Below, in pieces: positions 7,584 through 16,289 of a DNA stretch of 64,000 nucleotides. The translations under genes were made by a program, and so were the position numbers. The DNA lies in contig NZ_CP108067.1 of NCBI RefSeq assembly GCF_036178145.1, positions 5,518,001-5,582,000 of the forward strand. The letters are read 5' to 3'. The DNA comes from Streptomyces sp. NBC_00273 (lineage in GTDB: Bacteria > Actinomycetota > Actinomycetes > Streptomycetales > Streptomycetaceae). The stretch's first letter is position 1. Every line of letters starts with the position of its first letter. The notes beneath the pieces are model-generated. The model made no database searches, was not told the origin of the DNA, and saw only the letters and a list, made by a program, of their open reading frames with translations.

Positions 7584-8996
7584 GTGGAACTCCGTGCTCT
7601 CTCCCGCCTCGCCGCTCCTGCCGTCGCCGCCCTGCTCGCCCTCACCACGGGGTGTACGGGGGAGACGGTGCAGGGGCGGCCGGGTGCGTCGGGGCTGCGT
7701 GATCCGTACTTCCCCCGGGCCGGGAACGGTGGCTACCAGGTCGACCACTACGCGCTGGACCTGGACTACGACCCCGCCGACGGGCAGCTGCACGGTACGG
7801 CCGTGATCACGGCCCGCGCCGAGCAGGCGCTCAGCTCCTTCAACCTGGATCTCAGCGGCCTGGACGTCGAGGGCGTGACCGTCCAGGGCGAGGGGGCCCG
7901 GTACAACCGGACCGGCACCGAGCTGACCGTGCGCCCCGCCGAGGACCTGAAGAAGGGCGAGGTCTTCCGTACGGAGGTCGACTACAGCGGGAAGCCGAAG
8001 GCCCTCGCGGATCCGGACGGCGCCAAGGAGGGCTGGATCACCACGGAGGACGGCGCGGTCGCCGTCGGCGAGCCGGTCGGTTCGATGACCTGGTTCCCCG
8101 GCAACCACCATCCCAGCGACAAGGCCGCGTACGACATCACCCTCACCGTTCCGCGCGGCTACGAGGCGGTGTCGAACGGCGAGTTGCGCTCCCGCACCGA
8201 GGACGCGGACGGGCGGACCGCCTTCGCCTGGCACAGTCCGGAGCCGATGGCGAGCTATCTGGCGACCGCCGCCGTCGGGCGGTACCGGGTGACGACCGGG
8301 CGGACGCCCTCGGGGATCGGCCTCTACAGCGCCGTCGCGCCCGGGGAGGAGGCCGCGAACACCGGTCCGCTCGTGCGGCTGCCGGAGATGGTGGAGTGGA
8401 GCGGCGGCCGGTTCGGCCCGTACCCCTTCGCCACGGCGGGTGCGATCGTGGTGCCCGCCGGGACCCTCGCCTACGCGCTGGAGACGCAGGGCCGGCCCGT
8501 CTACTCCGGCGCGCCCAAGGACGATGAGCTCGTCGTGCACGAGCTCGCGCACCAGTGGTTCGGCAATTCGGTGTCGCCGAAGTCCTGGAAGGACATCTGG
8601 CTCAACGAGGGTTTCGCGACCTACGCCGAGTGGCTGTGGGCCGAGGACCACGGCGGGCCCACGGCGCAGCAGCACTTCGAGGCGTTCCTGGCCGGGGACA
8701 CGGACGTGGACGAGGACGCCGGTATCGACTGGGACGCCTTCCCGCCGGCCTCCCCGCCCGGGCCCGAGGAGATCACCGCGGCTCCGGTGTACTACCGCGG
8801 CGCGATGGTCCTGCACCGGATCCGCCAGGAAGTGGGCGACGAGAAGTTCTTCGCCCTGGTGCGCGGCTGGGCCACCGACCACCGCCACGGGAACGCGAAC
8901 ACGTCCGAGTTCACCGCCTACGCCGAGAAGAAGACGGGGCAGGACCTGAAGGAGGTCTGGGACGTGTGGCTGTACGGGAAGGACCGGCCGAAGTAG
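7584..8996 (+). CDS. M1-family metallopeptidase lipoprotein (aminopeptidase)
   Basis: A 470-residue lipoprotein. The signal sequence ends in a lipobox LTTGC at about residues 20-24, predicting a membrane-anchored exported enzyme. The gluzincin motif is H319-E-L-A-H323 with the third zinc ligand E342 in WLNEGFATYAEW. The substrate motif usually written GxMEN is degenerate here (YALETQ) but keeps the Glu. It is shorter than the 850-residue PepN form because it lacks the long C-terminal helical domain, as in other Streptomyces short M1 enzymes. Starts at GTG 7584 with a weak ribosome site. Confidence 0.9.
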   Translation: MELRALSRLAAPAVAALLALTTGCTGETVQGRPGASGLRDPYFPRAGNGGYQVDHYALDLDYDPADGQLHGTAVITARAEQALSSFNLDLSGLDVEGVTVQGEGARYNRTGTELTVRPAEDLKKGEVFRTEVDYSGKPKALADPDGAKEGWITTEDGAVAVGEPVGSMTWFPGNHHPSDKAAYDITLTVPRGYEAVSNGELRSRTEDADGRTAFAWHSPEPMASYLATAAVGRYRVTTGRTPSGIGLYSAVAPGEEAANTGPLVRLPEMVEWSGGRFGPYPFATAGAIVVPAGTLAYALETQGRPVYSGAPKDDELVVHELAHQWFGNSVSPKSWKDIWLNEGFATYAEWLWAEDHGGPTAQQHFEAFLAGDTDVDEDAGIDWDAFPPASPPGPEEITAAPVYYRGAMVLHRIRQEVGDEKFFALVRGWATDHRHGNANTSEFTAYAEKKTGQDLKEVWDVWLYGKDRPK

Positions 8997-9013
8997 CGGC
9001 CTACGCGGCCGAA

Positions 9014-9085
9014 GTGGCCCAAGTCCCCCAACTCCCCCAAGTGGCCCAAGCCCCCTGAGTGGCCCAAGTGGCCCAAGTGGCGACC
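9014..9085. repeat. Nonanucleotide tandem repeat between convergent genes
   Basis: Eight consecutive 9-bp units based on GTGGCCCAA: exact at 9014, 9041, 9059 and 9068, degenerate at 9023, 9032, 9050 and 9077. They fill the gap between the M1 peptidase stop and the GNAT stop. No hairpin is obvious. Confidence 0.85.
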
Positions 9086-9092
9086 CGGTCCG

Positions 9093-9611
9093 CTACGGGG
9101 CTTCGAGCGGCTTGCGCAGCACGGTGCAGTTGCGGCCCAGCTCGCGGTCCTTGGCCTTGCGCAGGGTGACGTACCCCTGGGACTCCCAGAAGGCGAGGGC
9201 CTCGGGGTTGTTGTCCAGTACGGCGATGCGGACGCCCGCGCGGCCGGCGGCGCGGAAGCGGTCCTCGACCAAGGTGGCCACGGTGCGGCCGTACCCCTCG
9301 CGGTGCGCGGTGGCGTCGATGAGCAGCAGGCCGATCCACGGGTCCGGGTCGTCGTCGGCGGGTGCCTGCGCGAGGGTGGCGGCCAGCCCGACGAGGCGTC
9401 CGGCGGAGCGGGCGAGGAGCACCTCGGCGCTGTCGTGGGCGAGTTCGCCGGCGAGCGCGGCGGCGACCTGTTCGACCGTGATGCGGTCCGGGTCGGGGAA
9501 GTCTCCGCTGAGTTCGAAGAACGCGTGGTTCGTCGAGTAGAGGGTGGCGATCTCGGCGAGTACCGGGCCGGGAAGGGCGCCGTCGATGGGGACGAGCGGG
9601 TGCAGGATCAC
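9093..9611 (-). CDS. GNAT family N-acetyltransferase
   Basis: A 172-residue GNAT. The N-terminal half is family-variable, the acetyl-CoA loop is RxxGxG-like (AHREGYGRTVATLVEDRF, about residues 105-122), and the C-terminal motif is LDNNPEALAFWESQGYVTLRK. Substrate is unknown. The start is GTG 9611 with only weak GACAG upstream. It converges on the M1 peptidase gene across a nonanucleotide repeat and lies downstream of the TerD gene, from which a strong hairpin terminator separates it. Confidence 0.82.
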   Translation of the reverse strand: MILHPLVPIDGALPGPVLAEIATLYSTNHAFFELSGDFPDPDRITVEQVAAALAGELAHDSAEVLLARSAGRLVGLAATLAQAPADDDPDPWIGLLLIDATAHREGYGRTVATLVEDRFRAAGRAGVRIAVLDNNPEALAFWESQGYVTLRKAKDRELGRNCTVLRKPLEAP

Positions 9612-9626
9612 CTGTCGAACGGTAGC

Positions 9627-9661
9627 GAAGCCCCCTCCCCGGACGGCCGGGAGGGGGCTTC
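9627..9661 (-). terminator. Rho-independent terminator after the TerD gene
   Basis: GAAGCCCCCTCCC pairs perfectly with GGGAGGGGGCTTC over a 9-nt loop, a 13-bp stem. It lies between the TerD stop (9701) and the downstream GNAT start (9611). An adjacent palindrome CACCAGCGCTGGTG is at 9661-9674. Confidence 0.85.
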
Positions 9662-9700
9662 ACCAGCGCTGGTGTCCGGCGGGTGCCGGACCGTGCGGTC

Positions 9701-10276
9701 TTAGACGTTGACGCCGAAGTCCTGCGCGATGCCGGTGAGGCCGGAGGCGTAACCCTGGCCGACGGCGCGGAACTTCCACTCGGCGCCGTTGCGGTAGAGC
9801 TCGCCGAAGACCATGGCGGTCTCGGTCGCCGCGTCCTCGGAGAGGTCGTAGCGGGCGATCTCGGCGCCGCCGGCCTGGTTCACGACGCGGATGTACGCGT
9901 TGCGGACCTGGCCGAAGTTCTGGCTGCGGGCCTCGGCGTCGTAGATGGAGACAGGGAAGACGATCTTGTCCACGTCGGCCGGGAGGCCGGCGAGGTTGAC
10001 GTTGATGGCCTCGTCGTCGCCCGCGCCCTCGCCGGTGCGGTTGTCACCGGTGTGGACGATGGTCTGGTCCGGGGTGGACTTGTTGTTGAAGAAGACGAAG
10101 TGGCCGTCGGAGACGACCTTGCCCGTCGGGTTGACCGCGATGGCCGAGGCGTCGAGGTCGAAGTCGACACCGGTGGTCGTACGGACGTCCCAGCCGAGGC
10201 CGACCGTGACGGCAGCGAGGCCCGGGGCCTCCTTCGAGAGCGAGACGTTGCCGCCCTTGGACAGGCTGACAGCCAT
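9701..10276 (-). CDS. terD: TerD family protein (tellurium resistance/calcium stress)
   Basis: A 191-residue protein, the usual TerD length. It has the N-terminal [20 protein letters not shown] and the acidic calcium-binding segments [11 protein letters not shown] and [22 protein letters not shown]. TerD proteins bind Ca2+ and act in stress and differentiation in Streptomyces; many genomes hold several paralogues. Start ATG 10276 follows an AAAGGGA ribosome site. It appears monocistronic, ending at the 9627-9661 terminator. The symbol marks the family, since orthology to a particular copy was not tested. Confidence 0.93.
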   Translation of the reverse strand: MAVSLSKGGNVSLSKEAPGLAAVTVGLGWDVRTTTGVDFDLDASAIAVNPTGKVVSDGHFVFFNNKSTPDQTIVHTGDNRTGEGAGDDEAINVNLAGLPADVDKIVFPVSIYDAEARSQNFGQVRNAYIRVVNQAGGAEIARYDLSEDAATETAMVFGELYRNGAEWKFRAVGQGYASGLTGIAQDFGVNV

Positions 10277-10464
10277 GGGATTGTCCCTTTCCTCATCCAA
10301 CATGCACGTACAGGCGGTCAAACTACCGCTGCCCCCTATAACGCGACGAGAGGCCGGTCGGGTTCCCGTCGTGAATTGTCCGTGACGGGGAATCTCCGTG
10401 AGCCGAATGCGGACGCCGGTAAATACGGGTGACGGCGGCCGCGCCGGGGGCGGATCATAGGGGC

Positions 10465-10890
10465 ATGCCTGGTCCTTATGTCATCCGCGGTTCCGTCGTG
10501 CTTCCCGAGGGGGAGCTCGCCTGGCGGTTCTCGCGTTCCTCGGGGCCGGGCGGTCAGCACGTGAACACCTCGGACTCGCGCGTGGAGCTGCTGTTCGACC
10601 TGGCGGCCACCAAGGCGCTGCCCGAGGTGTGGAAGGAGCGGGCGCTGGAGCGGCTCGCGGCGAAGCTGGTGGACGGCGTGGTGACCGTACGGGCCTCCGA
10701 GCACCGCTCGCAGCTGCGCAACCGGGAGATGGCGCTGGTCCGGCTGGCCTCGCTGCTGGCCGAGGCGACGGCGCCGCCGCCGAAGCAGCGCCGGGCGACG
10801 AAGATCCCGCGCGGGATCAATGAGCGCCGGCTGCGGGAGAAGAAGGCGCGGGCCGAGACCAAGCGCGGCCGCACGGGCCGGGACTGGTAG
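10465..10890 (+). CDS. arfB: Peptidyl-tRNA hydrolase ArfB (ribosome rescue)
   Basis: A 141-residue class I release-factor-like protein. The GGQ motif lies at residues 29-31 ([10 protein letters not shown]), and the tail is highly basic ([30 protein letters not shown]), as needed to enter the empty mRNA channel of stalled ribosomes. It lacks the codon-recognition domain of RF1/RF2, so it hydrolyses peptidyl-tRNA on non-stop complexes. The ATG at 10465 gives the standard N-terminus [18 protein letters not shown]. It is divergent from terD and convergent with the flavin reductase gene. Confidence 0.92.
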   Translation: MPGPYVIRGSVVLPEGELAWRFSRSSGPGGQHVNTSDSRVELLFDLAATKALPEVWKERALERLAAKLVDGVVTVRASEHRSQLRNREMALVRLASLLAEATAPPPKQRRATKIPRGINERRLREKKARAETKRGRTGRDW

Positions 10891-10907
10891 CCCCGCCCGT
10901 GCCCGTC

Positions 10908-11477
10908 TTACGAGCCCAGGTGCCGGTAGCGCCCGCGGAAGTAGGTCAGCGGCTGCCCGTCCGGGGACGGCAGGCCGGCCGTCAGGACCCGGCCGACGAC
11001 CAGGACGTGGTCGCCCGCCTCGACGCGGTTCTCCGTACGGCATTCAAGGGTGGCCAGGGCGCCGTTCAGCAGTGGTGCGCCGGAGGCCTCGCCGCGTACG
11101 TACGGCAGGTCGGCGAAGAGCAGCCGGTCGCTGATGCGGCCCTTCATCGAGAAGCGGCCCGCCACCTGGAGCTGGTGGTCGGCGAGGACCGACACCGCCC
11201 ACAGGGGCTGTTCCGCCAGCAGGTCGTCCATCCGGGAGCCCTCGCGCAGGCTCACCAGGACCAGCGGCGGGTCCAGGGACACGGACATGAAGGCGGTCGC
11301 CGTCATGCCGACGTCCTCCCCGCGCGGGCCGTCCGCCGTCAGCGGGGGCTCGTGCGCGGTGATCAGGCACACGCCGGCCGCCAACCGGGACATCGCGGCC
11401 CGGAACTCGTCATTGCTCACTCCCTCAGCATGGGGGGTTCCGTGGGACGGGGCGGGTACGGGGGTCGTCTTCAGCAC
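10908..11477 (-). CDS. Flavin reductase family protein
   Basis: A 189-residue FMN-binding split-barrel protein. Typical segments are FRAAMSRLAAGVCLIT, GMTATAFMSVSLDPPLVLVSL and a late GDHVLVVGRV, as in the short-chain reductases that give FMNH2 or FADH2 to two-component monooxygenases. No partner oxygenase is adjacent. Start is doubtful. GTG 11477 gives the longest form with no clear ribosome site. GTG 11420 (MSNDEFRAAM) fits the family start better but has AGGGA directly against it. Confidence 0.85.
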   Translation of the reverse strand: MLKTTPVPAPSHGTPHAEGVSNDEFRAAMSRLAAGVCLITAHEPPLTADGPRGEDVGMTATAFMSVSLDPPLVLVSLREGSRMDDLLAEQPLWAVSVLADHQLQVAGRFSMKGRISDRLLFADLPYVRGEASGAPLLNGALATLECRTENRVEAGDHVLVVGRVLTAGLPSPDGQPLTYFRGRYRHLGS

Positions 11478-11780
11478 GCTGAAACGCTAATCTCGCCCTT
11501 CCGCGCCGCACATCGGGCCCTGGTCCGAGTCGCGCCCCCGCCCCTTGGCCTAGGCCCGGGCGTATCGTTTGCTCTCGAGAATGTGGGGGAGCGCTCCCAG
11601 TCAGTGCACGGGCCCGGTGCGCACCGATATTCACCTGATGTGACTTGAGTCACAGAGGGCAAGATTTGTTGACCCTGTGTACCTGCCGCACAGCTCACTG
11701 TGATTCAGTGGACGGGACACCGCAACGAAACGCCGATGACAAACCTGGAGTTGCTGTCGAGGTCTCGGGGAGAGCGAGCA
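11478..11780. other. Promoter region of the CdgB-like gene
   Basis: A 303-bp gap between the divergent flavin reductase and CdgB-like genes. No small gene is credible. Notable are overlapping inverted repeats at 11631-11653 and TCACTGTGA at 11695-11703, listed separately. Confidence 0.6.
11631..11653. promoter_or_regulatory. Candidate BldD operator upstream of the cdgB homologue
   Basis: TCAC-N5-GTGA (11631-11643) overlaps GTGAC-TTGA-GTCAC (11640-11653). The first matches the arms of the published BldD consensus TNAC-N5-GTNA, though the central CWG of the refined consensus is missing. cdgB is an established BldD target in S. coelicolor, which supports the assignment. A further TCACTGTGA lies at 11695-11703. 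Confidence 0.5.
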
Positions 11781-13547
11781 ATGGAGACCGAGTCGGAGCC
11801 GTACGTCCGTCTTGCGACCCTGCGGCAGCTGCATCGGGTGGTGGCCGAGCTCAATACGGCCCGGAGCCTGGCGGACACCCTGCAGACCGTCGTGGACGGC
11901 ATCGTCGTGGGGCTCGGCTACGAACTCGCCTGTGTCAACCTCGTTCGCCCGGACGGTGATCTCGTCGTCGCCGCCTTCGCCGGCGATCCTGCTGCGGAGG
12001 CCCTCATCACCGGCCGCGTCGGCTCCCGCGCCTCCTGGGAGCGCCGCCTGACCATGGGTGAGAACTGGGACGGGCTCAGGTTCATCCCGCACACCGAGGG
12101 CTGGGTCCTCATGGAGGACGACGTCCCCCAATGGCACACCGACGGCCCCGATCCGCGGTTCGAGGACGAGTGGCACCCCGAGGACCGGCTCTACGCGCCC
12201 ATGTACGCGTCCGGCGGGGAACTTCTGGGTGTCATTTCGGTGGACAGGCCGCGCAACGGCCGCCGGCCCGGCGCCTGGGGCCGCGAAGCGCTCCAGATGT
12301 ACGCCTTCCAGGCGGCGATTGCGATCAGCAATGCCAGGCTCCGGGCGAACATGCAGCGCGCCCTGGTCCGGCTGGAGCGCGAGCAGCAGGCGCTGCGGGC
12401 CAGCGAAGAGTCGTTCCGCCAGGCCTTCGAGTACGCACCCAGCGGGATGGCGATCGCCGAGATGGGCGGGGACCAGCACGGCCGGCTGCTGCGGACCAAC
12501 GACGCGCTCTGCCGGCTGCTCGGTCGGCCCGCCTCCGTCCTGCGCCGCTACTCCTTCTCCGACCTGGTCCATCCCGAGGACATCGGCACCTTGCTGCGCA
12601 CCTCCGCCGAGGGCGGCCGCGCCGAGCTGCGGCTGGGGCGCCGCGACGGTACGTACGTATGGGTCTCGCTGCGGAACTCGGTCGTCGCCGACGCCGCCGA
12701 CGGGCCCCGGTTCCTGCTCACGCACGTCGAGGACATCGAGGAGCGCAAGCGGCACGAGCTCCAGCTCGCCCACCGCGCCAGCCACGACTCGCTGACCGGC
12801 CTGCCCAACAGCGCCGAGCTGCGGGCCCGGCTCGGTGCCCGGCTGTGCCGTAGGCCACAGTCCGTACGGGCCAGCGCGATCGAGGCGCTGGACGCGGCCT
12901 TCGAGGGGCGCGACGGATACGACGGGCACGCCGCGCACGGGGGTCATGCGGCGCACGCGGGGCACGACGGGCACCCGGTGGGGGCGGAGGCGGGTGGTGC
13001 CGGTGAGCACGGGTTTCATGCCGACGGCCCCGACCGGTTCACGGGGGCCGACCCCTTCGAATTCCCCGGGGCGCCGCCCGCCCCGTCGGACGGTCCGTAC
13101 GACCACCACGTGCACACGGTGGCGCCCGCGACCGACATCGACGACGGGACGAAGGGGCTCGCGGTCCTCTTCTGCGACCTGGACGGCTTCAAGTCGATCA
13201 ACGACCGGTTTGGTCACCACACGGGCGACGCGGTCCTGATCGAGGTGGCCCGGCGGCTGACGACCGGCGTCAGGGACGGTGACACCGTCGCTCGGCTGGG
13301 TGGTGACGAATTCGTCGTCCTGGCCGACGGCCTGGGCGCCGCCGACGCCGCCGACCTCGCCGTCCGGCTGCGCAACGCGATCATCCCGCCGATCCGGGTG
13401 GACGGCCGTGCGGTGCGGGTCGGGGCCAGTTTCGGCATCGGCTGGGCCAGCTGCGGGATGTCCGCCGACGAGGTGCTGCGCTCCGCCGATCAGCGGATGT
13501 ACATCGAGAAGAGGTCCCGGTCGAAGGCCCATCGCAGGGCCGGCTGA
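11781..13547 (+). CDS. cdgB: Diguanylate cyclase CdgB-like (GAF-PAS-GGDEF)
   Basis: A 588-residue cyclase that makes cyclic di-GMP, the second messenger that activates BldD. Domains are GAF (about 15-185), PAS/PAC (about 205-320) and GGDEF (about 330-585). The signature is RLGGDEF (507-511) and an RxxD inhibitory site is present (RDGD, 498-501), so an active, product-inhibited enzyme is predicted. A His/Gly/Asp-rich insertion (about 355-458, including GHAAHGGHAAHAGHDGH) splits the first GGDEF helix region from LFCDLDGF. ATG 11781 was chosen for GGGGAG 8 nt upstream. Upstream in-frame GTG 11700 and ATG 11736 lack ribosome sites. Confidence 0.9.
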   Translation: METESEPYVRLATLRQLHRVVAELNTARSLADTLQTVVDGIVVGLGYELACVNLVRPDGDLVVAAFAGDPAAEALITGRVGSRASWERRLTMGENWDGLRFIPHTEGWVLMEDDVPQWHTDGPDPRFEDEWHPEDRLYAPMYASGGELLGVISVDRPRNGRRPGAWGREALQMYAFQAAIAISNARLRANMQRALVRLEREQQALRASEESFRQAFEYAPSGMAIAEMGGDQHGRLLRTNDALCRLLGRPASVLRRYSFSDLVHPEDIGTLLRTSAEGGRAELRLGRRDGTYVWVSLRNSVVADAADGPRFLLTHVEDIEERKRHELQLAHRASHDSLTGLPNSAELRARLGARLCRRPQSVRASAIEALDAAFEGRDGYDGHAAHGGHAAHAGHDGHPVGAEAGGAGEHGFHADGPDRFTGADPFEFPGAPPAPSDGPYDHHVHTVAPATDIDDGTKGLAVLFCDLDGFKSINDRFGHHTGDAVLIEVARRLTTGVRDGDTVARLGGDEFVVLADGLGAADAADLAVRLRNAIIPPIRVDGRAVRVGASFGIGWASCGMSADEVLRSADQRMYIEKRSRSKAHRRAG

Positions 13548-13615
13548 CGCGGTCTGCCGCTCGTGGGCGCACCTGTTCGGGGTAGGCTCCCGGGGGTCGA
13601 AAGGAGTGACCTGCG

Positions 13616-14641
13616 ATGACGACGCCCGCGAACAACGGCCCGCACGGTGGGGCGAACAAGCCCGAGGACGACGATCCGTTCGGCTACCTCTACGAGGACG
13701 GCCAGGCGGCCGGAGCCACCCCGCCCACGTCGGGCGGTGGATACGGGTACCCCGGAGCGTCGGCGGGCGGTCACCCCGGTCCCCAGCCCGGCGTCCCCCG
13801 CACCTCGCACCACCAGGTGCGTACGGTCGGCGAGCGCAGGAACGGCGGCCAGCGCGGACCCGTCCCGCAGCAGAGCCCGGGCTACCAGGCCCAGTACCAG
13901 GCCCCCGAAGCGCTCCAGGCGGGCGGCTACGGCGTTCCGCAGCAGGCGCACGCCCCGCAGCACCAGACCCAGACGACTCCGCACCCGGGTGGTCACGGCG
14001 GTGGTGGCTCCAGCCGGCGCGGCCTGCTGATCGCGGCCGTCGCGGTGGTCGCCGTGGTCGTGATCGGCATCGTCGCCGCCCTGCAGTTCGGTGACAAGGA
14101 CAAGGACAAGGGCGAGGGACAACCCACCGCGAACGACGGTCAGCAGTCGGCGGCCCCCCAGAACCCGGCCAGCCCCGCCCCGAGCAGCCCGAAGCCCTCG
14201 CAGGCCCCGCTGCCCAAGGGCGAGGCGGCCGGTGCGGGCATGGTGCTGACCGGCGGTGCGCGGCTGGAGAGCACGGTGCCCGGTTCGAAGAGCTCGGGCG
14301 GCCAGTACGTCTCCGGCTTCAACCAGGTCGGTGCTGCGCTCACCTGGACGGTGGACGTGCCGGAGGCGGGCGAATACACGCTGTTCGTCAACTACGGCGT
14401 TCCCGGCAAGCCCGGCAAGGCGACCCTCACGGTCAACGGGCAGAGCCCGAACCAGTCGCTGAACCTGGACAACTTCGCCAAGGCGGCGGACGGCGCCTGG
14501 GACAAGGGCTGGACGCGCACGTTCGCGTTCATCAACCTCAAGAAGGGCACGAACGCGATGAAGATCTCGTGCGAGGCCGGCAACCAGTGCGACGTCGTCT
14601 TCGACCAGCTGGAGCTGGCTTCGGGCCACGTCAGGCGCTGA
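13616..14641 (+). CDS. Membrane-anchored protein with CBM35/CBM6-like domain
   Basis: A 341-residue protein. Residues 1-130 are a Gly/Pro/Gln-rich cytoplasmic region, 136-156 one transmembrane helix, 160-215 a charged then Pro/Ser linker, and about 220-335 an exported beta-sandwich. The last part (GEYTLFVNYGVPGKPGKATLTVNG, NLKKGTNAMKISCEAGNQCDVVFDQLEL) is typical of carbohydrate-binding CBM35/CBM6 modules. It probably displays a sugar-binding domain at the cell surface. It lies 68 bp after the CdgB gene with GGAG 10 nt before the ATG, and a strong hairpin follows. Ligand unknown. Confidence 0.75.
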   Translation: MTTPANNGPHGGANKPEDDDPFGYLYEDGQAAGATPPTSGGGYGYPGASAGGHPGPQPGVPRTSHHQVRTVGERRNGGQRGPVPQQSPGYQAQYQAPEALQAGGYGVPQQAHAPQHQTQTTPHPGGHGGGGSSRRGLLIAAVAVVAVVVIGIVAALQFGDKDKDKGEGQPTANDGQQSAAPQNPASPAPSSPKPSQAPLPKGEAAGAGMVLTGGARLESTVPGSKSSGGQYVSGFNQVGAALTWTVDVPEAGEYTLFVNYGVPGKPGKATLTVNGQSPNQSLNLDNFAKAADGAWDKGWTRTFAFINLKKGTNAMKISCEAGNQCDVVFDQLELASGHVRR

Positions 14642-14686
14642 CCACGCCGACGGCGCTGACCGCACTGACGGACGCCCCCGGAACGC

Positions 14687-14722
14687 ACCAGGTTCTGCCG
14701 CGCACGCGCGGCAGAGCCTGGT
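14687..14722. terminator. Bidirectional hairpin terminator
   Basis: ACCAGG-T-TCTGCCGCGC pairs with GCGCGGCAGA-G-CCTGGT around an AC centre, giving a 16-bp stem with one internal mismatch. It sits between two convergent genes, the CBM-like protein and the spore-associated protein gene. Confidence 0.85.
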
Positions 14723-14742
14723 TCCGTTTGTGCGCGGGCCCG

Positions 14743-15205
14743 CTAGCCGCAGTGCACCCAGCCGGTGGTCTCCCGGTGGGTCTTCTCGAGGTAGCTGGAG
14801 TTCTCGGTCAGCCAGGAACCCGTGATGAAGCCGGTGAGCTTGACGCACGCGCCGGCGGCGGAGACGAAGACCGGGCCCGCGTACTGGGTGTAGGCGCGCT
14901 GGCCGTCGCTGTCGGACCTGCCGTTGCTGGCGTCGATGGAGATGCCCATGCCGTCGGTGACCCCGAACTTGGAGTCGCGGCGCAGGATCGCGCAGTTCTT
15001 GCCGGTGGACTTGTTGTAGTACAGGTACATCACGCCGGCGCCGGTGGCGCCGCGGTCGTCACCGAGCGGGTAGGCGTCCTGCTGGTAGTAGCCCGCGCCG
15101 CAGGAGCCCCCCGAGACCGTCTGGGCCTGGGGGGACGGCGGCCAGGGTGGAGACGGCCACTACGCCGGTGGTGATGGCGAGTGCCCTGCGGGAAATTCGG
15201 TTCAT
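14743..15205 (-). pseudogene. Spore-associated protein A-like secreted protein, frameshifted
   Basis: The ATG at 15205 (GAGG upstream) opens a signal peptide MNRISRRALAITTGVVAV, but that frame runs off after a run of six C (plus-strand G6, 15129-15134). Removing one C joins it to the frame PQAQTVSGGSCGAGYYQQ, which continues through MYLYYNKSTGKNCAILRR and AGPVFVSAAGACVKL to the end WVHCG at 14743. The joined product is about 153 residues with four Cys, resembling SapA-type small secreted spore-associated proteins. Either the gene is broken, it is phase-variable at the homopolymer, or the base count is a sequencing error. Confidence 0.75.
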
Positions 15206-15368
15206 GTGCCTCTACCTGGCATTTTCGTAGATCAACAGCGTCCGCGATCGGGGTCGACGGAATCATGATCACAGTTGGCTGAAAAGGTGGCTTTGCGCCG
15301 CGGAGGGGTCGTCAAAAGTGTTGCCTGCGCGACACTTTGATGGATCCTCAGCCGGATCCGTGGAGTCG

Positions 15369-16289
15369 TCAGCCGCCGTCGGTGACGCGTACGGCGTGCC
15401 GCAGGTCTTCGTAGACGCCGGGGTCGAACTCCCCCGCCGTCGGGGCCGCGACCGTGGCCGCGGACAGGGCGACCGCACGGGTGAGGCGGTCCGGCCAGTC
15501 CGCGCCCTCCACCAGGGCCGACAGCAGGCCGGCGACCACGGAGTCGCCCGCTCCGGTCGGGTTGCCGGACAGCCGGCGCGGCGGGGCCGCCTGCCAGGAG
15601 CCCTCGGCGGTGGAGGCCAGCAGGCCGGCCGGGCCGAGTGAGGCGACCACCGCGTGGGCGCCCCGGCGGCGGGCGTCGCGGGTGGCGGGGAGCGGGTCGC
15701 AGGATCCGGTGAGCTCGGCCAGTTCGGCGGCGTTCGGCTTGATGATCTCCGGGCGGGCGGCCACTCCGCGGCGCAGGGCCTCGCCGCTGGTGTCCAGCAG
15801 GACGGGCACCCCGGCCGCGCGGGCCGACCGCACGAGCAGCGCGTACGCGCCCACCGGCACGCCCGGCGGGAGGCTGCCGCACAGGGCCACCGCGCGGGCG
15901 CCGCGCACGAGGTCCTCGAAGTGGGACAGGAACCGCGACCACTCGGCGGCGGTGATCTGCGGGCCCGGCTCGTTGAACTGCGTGGTGTCGCCGGAGGCCG
16001 CGTCGGTGACGGCGACCGTGCGGCGGGTGTTGCCCGCGACGGGAACCAGGGCGTCGACCACGCCCGGCGACTGCGCGAGCAGCCCCCGTACGACGGAGCC
16101 GACGGGGCCGCCGGCGAAGCCCGTCGCGGTCACCTCGTGGCCGAGGGCGGCCAGGACGTGCGCGACGTTGATCCCCTTGCCGCCGGGGCGTTCGGTGACG
16201 GTGGAGACCCGGTGCGAGGCGTGCGGAACCAGCCGCGGCACTTGGTACGTGACGTCGAGCGCGGTGTTGAGCGTCACGGTAAGGATCAT
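15369..16289 (-). CDS. PfkB-family hexose-phosphate kinase (1-phosphofructokinase/tagatose-6-P kinase type)
   Basis: A 306-residue ribokinase-fold kinase. The N-terminal substrate motif PGGKGINVAHVLAALG and the catalytic anion-hole motif GNPTGAGDSV (Asp near residue 250) are intact. It belongs to the LacC/FruK branch that phosphorylates hexose monophosphates. It lies 112 bp downstream of nagA on the same strand, so it could convert fructose-6-phosphate, the end product of GlcNAc breakdown, to the bisphosphate; that is inference. ATG 16289 has GGGAG 5 nt upstream. Confidence 0.85.
   Translation of the reverse strand: MILTVTLNTALDVTYQVPRLVPHASHRVSTVTERPGGKGINVAHVLAALGHEVTATGFAGGPVGSVVRGLLAQSPGVVDALVPVAGNTRRTVAVTDAASGDTTQFNEPGPQITAAEWSRFLSHFEDLVRGARAVALCGSLPPGVPVGAYALLVRSARAAGVPVLLDTSGEALRRGVAARPEIIKPNAAELAELTGSCDPLPATRDARRRGAHAVVASLGPAGLLASTAEGSWQAAPPRRLSGNPTGAGDSVVAGLLSALVEGADWPDRLTRAVALSAATVAAPTAGEFDPGVYEDLRHAVRVTDGG

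Noticed and set aside
9661..9674. CACCAGCGCTGGTG palindrome as an operator
   Set aside because: It lies downstream of terD, beside a terminator, so it may be part of termination; no promoter is nearby to control.
10429..10464. N-terminal extension of ArfB
   Set aside because: The family start [10 protein letters not shown] coincides with ATG 10465, and the extension has no ribosome site.
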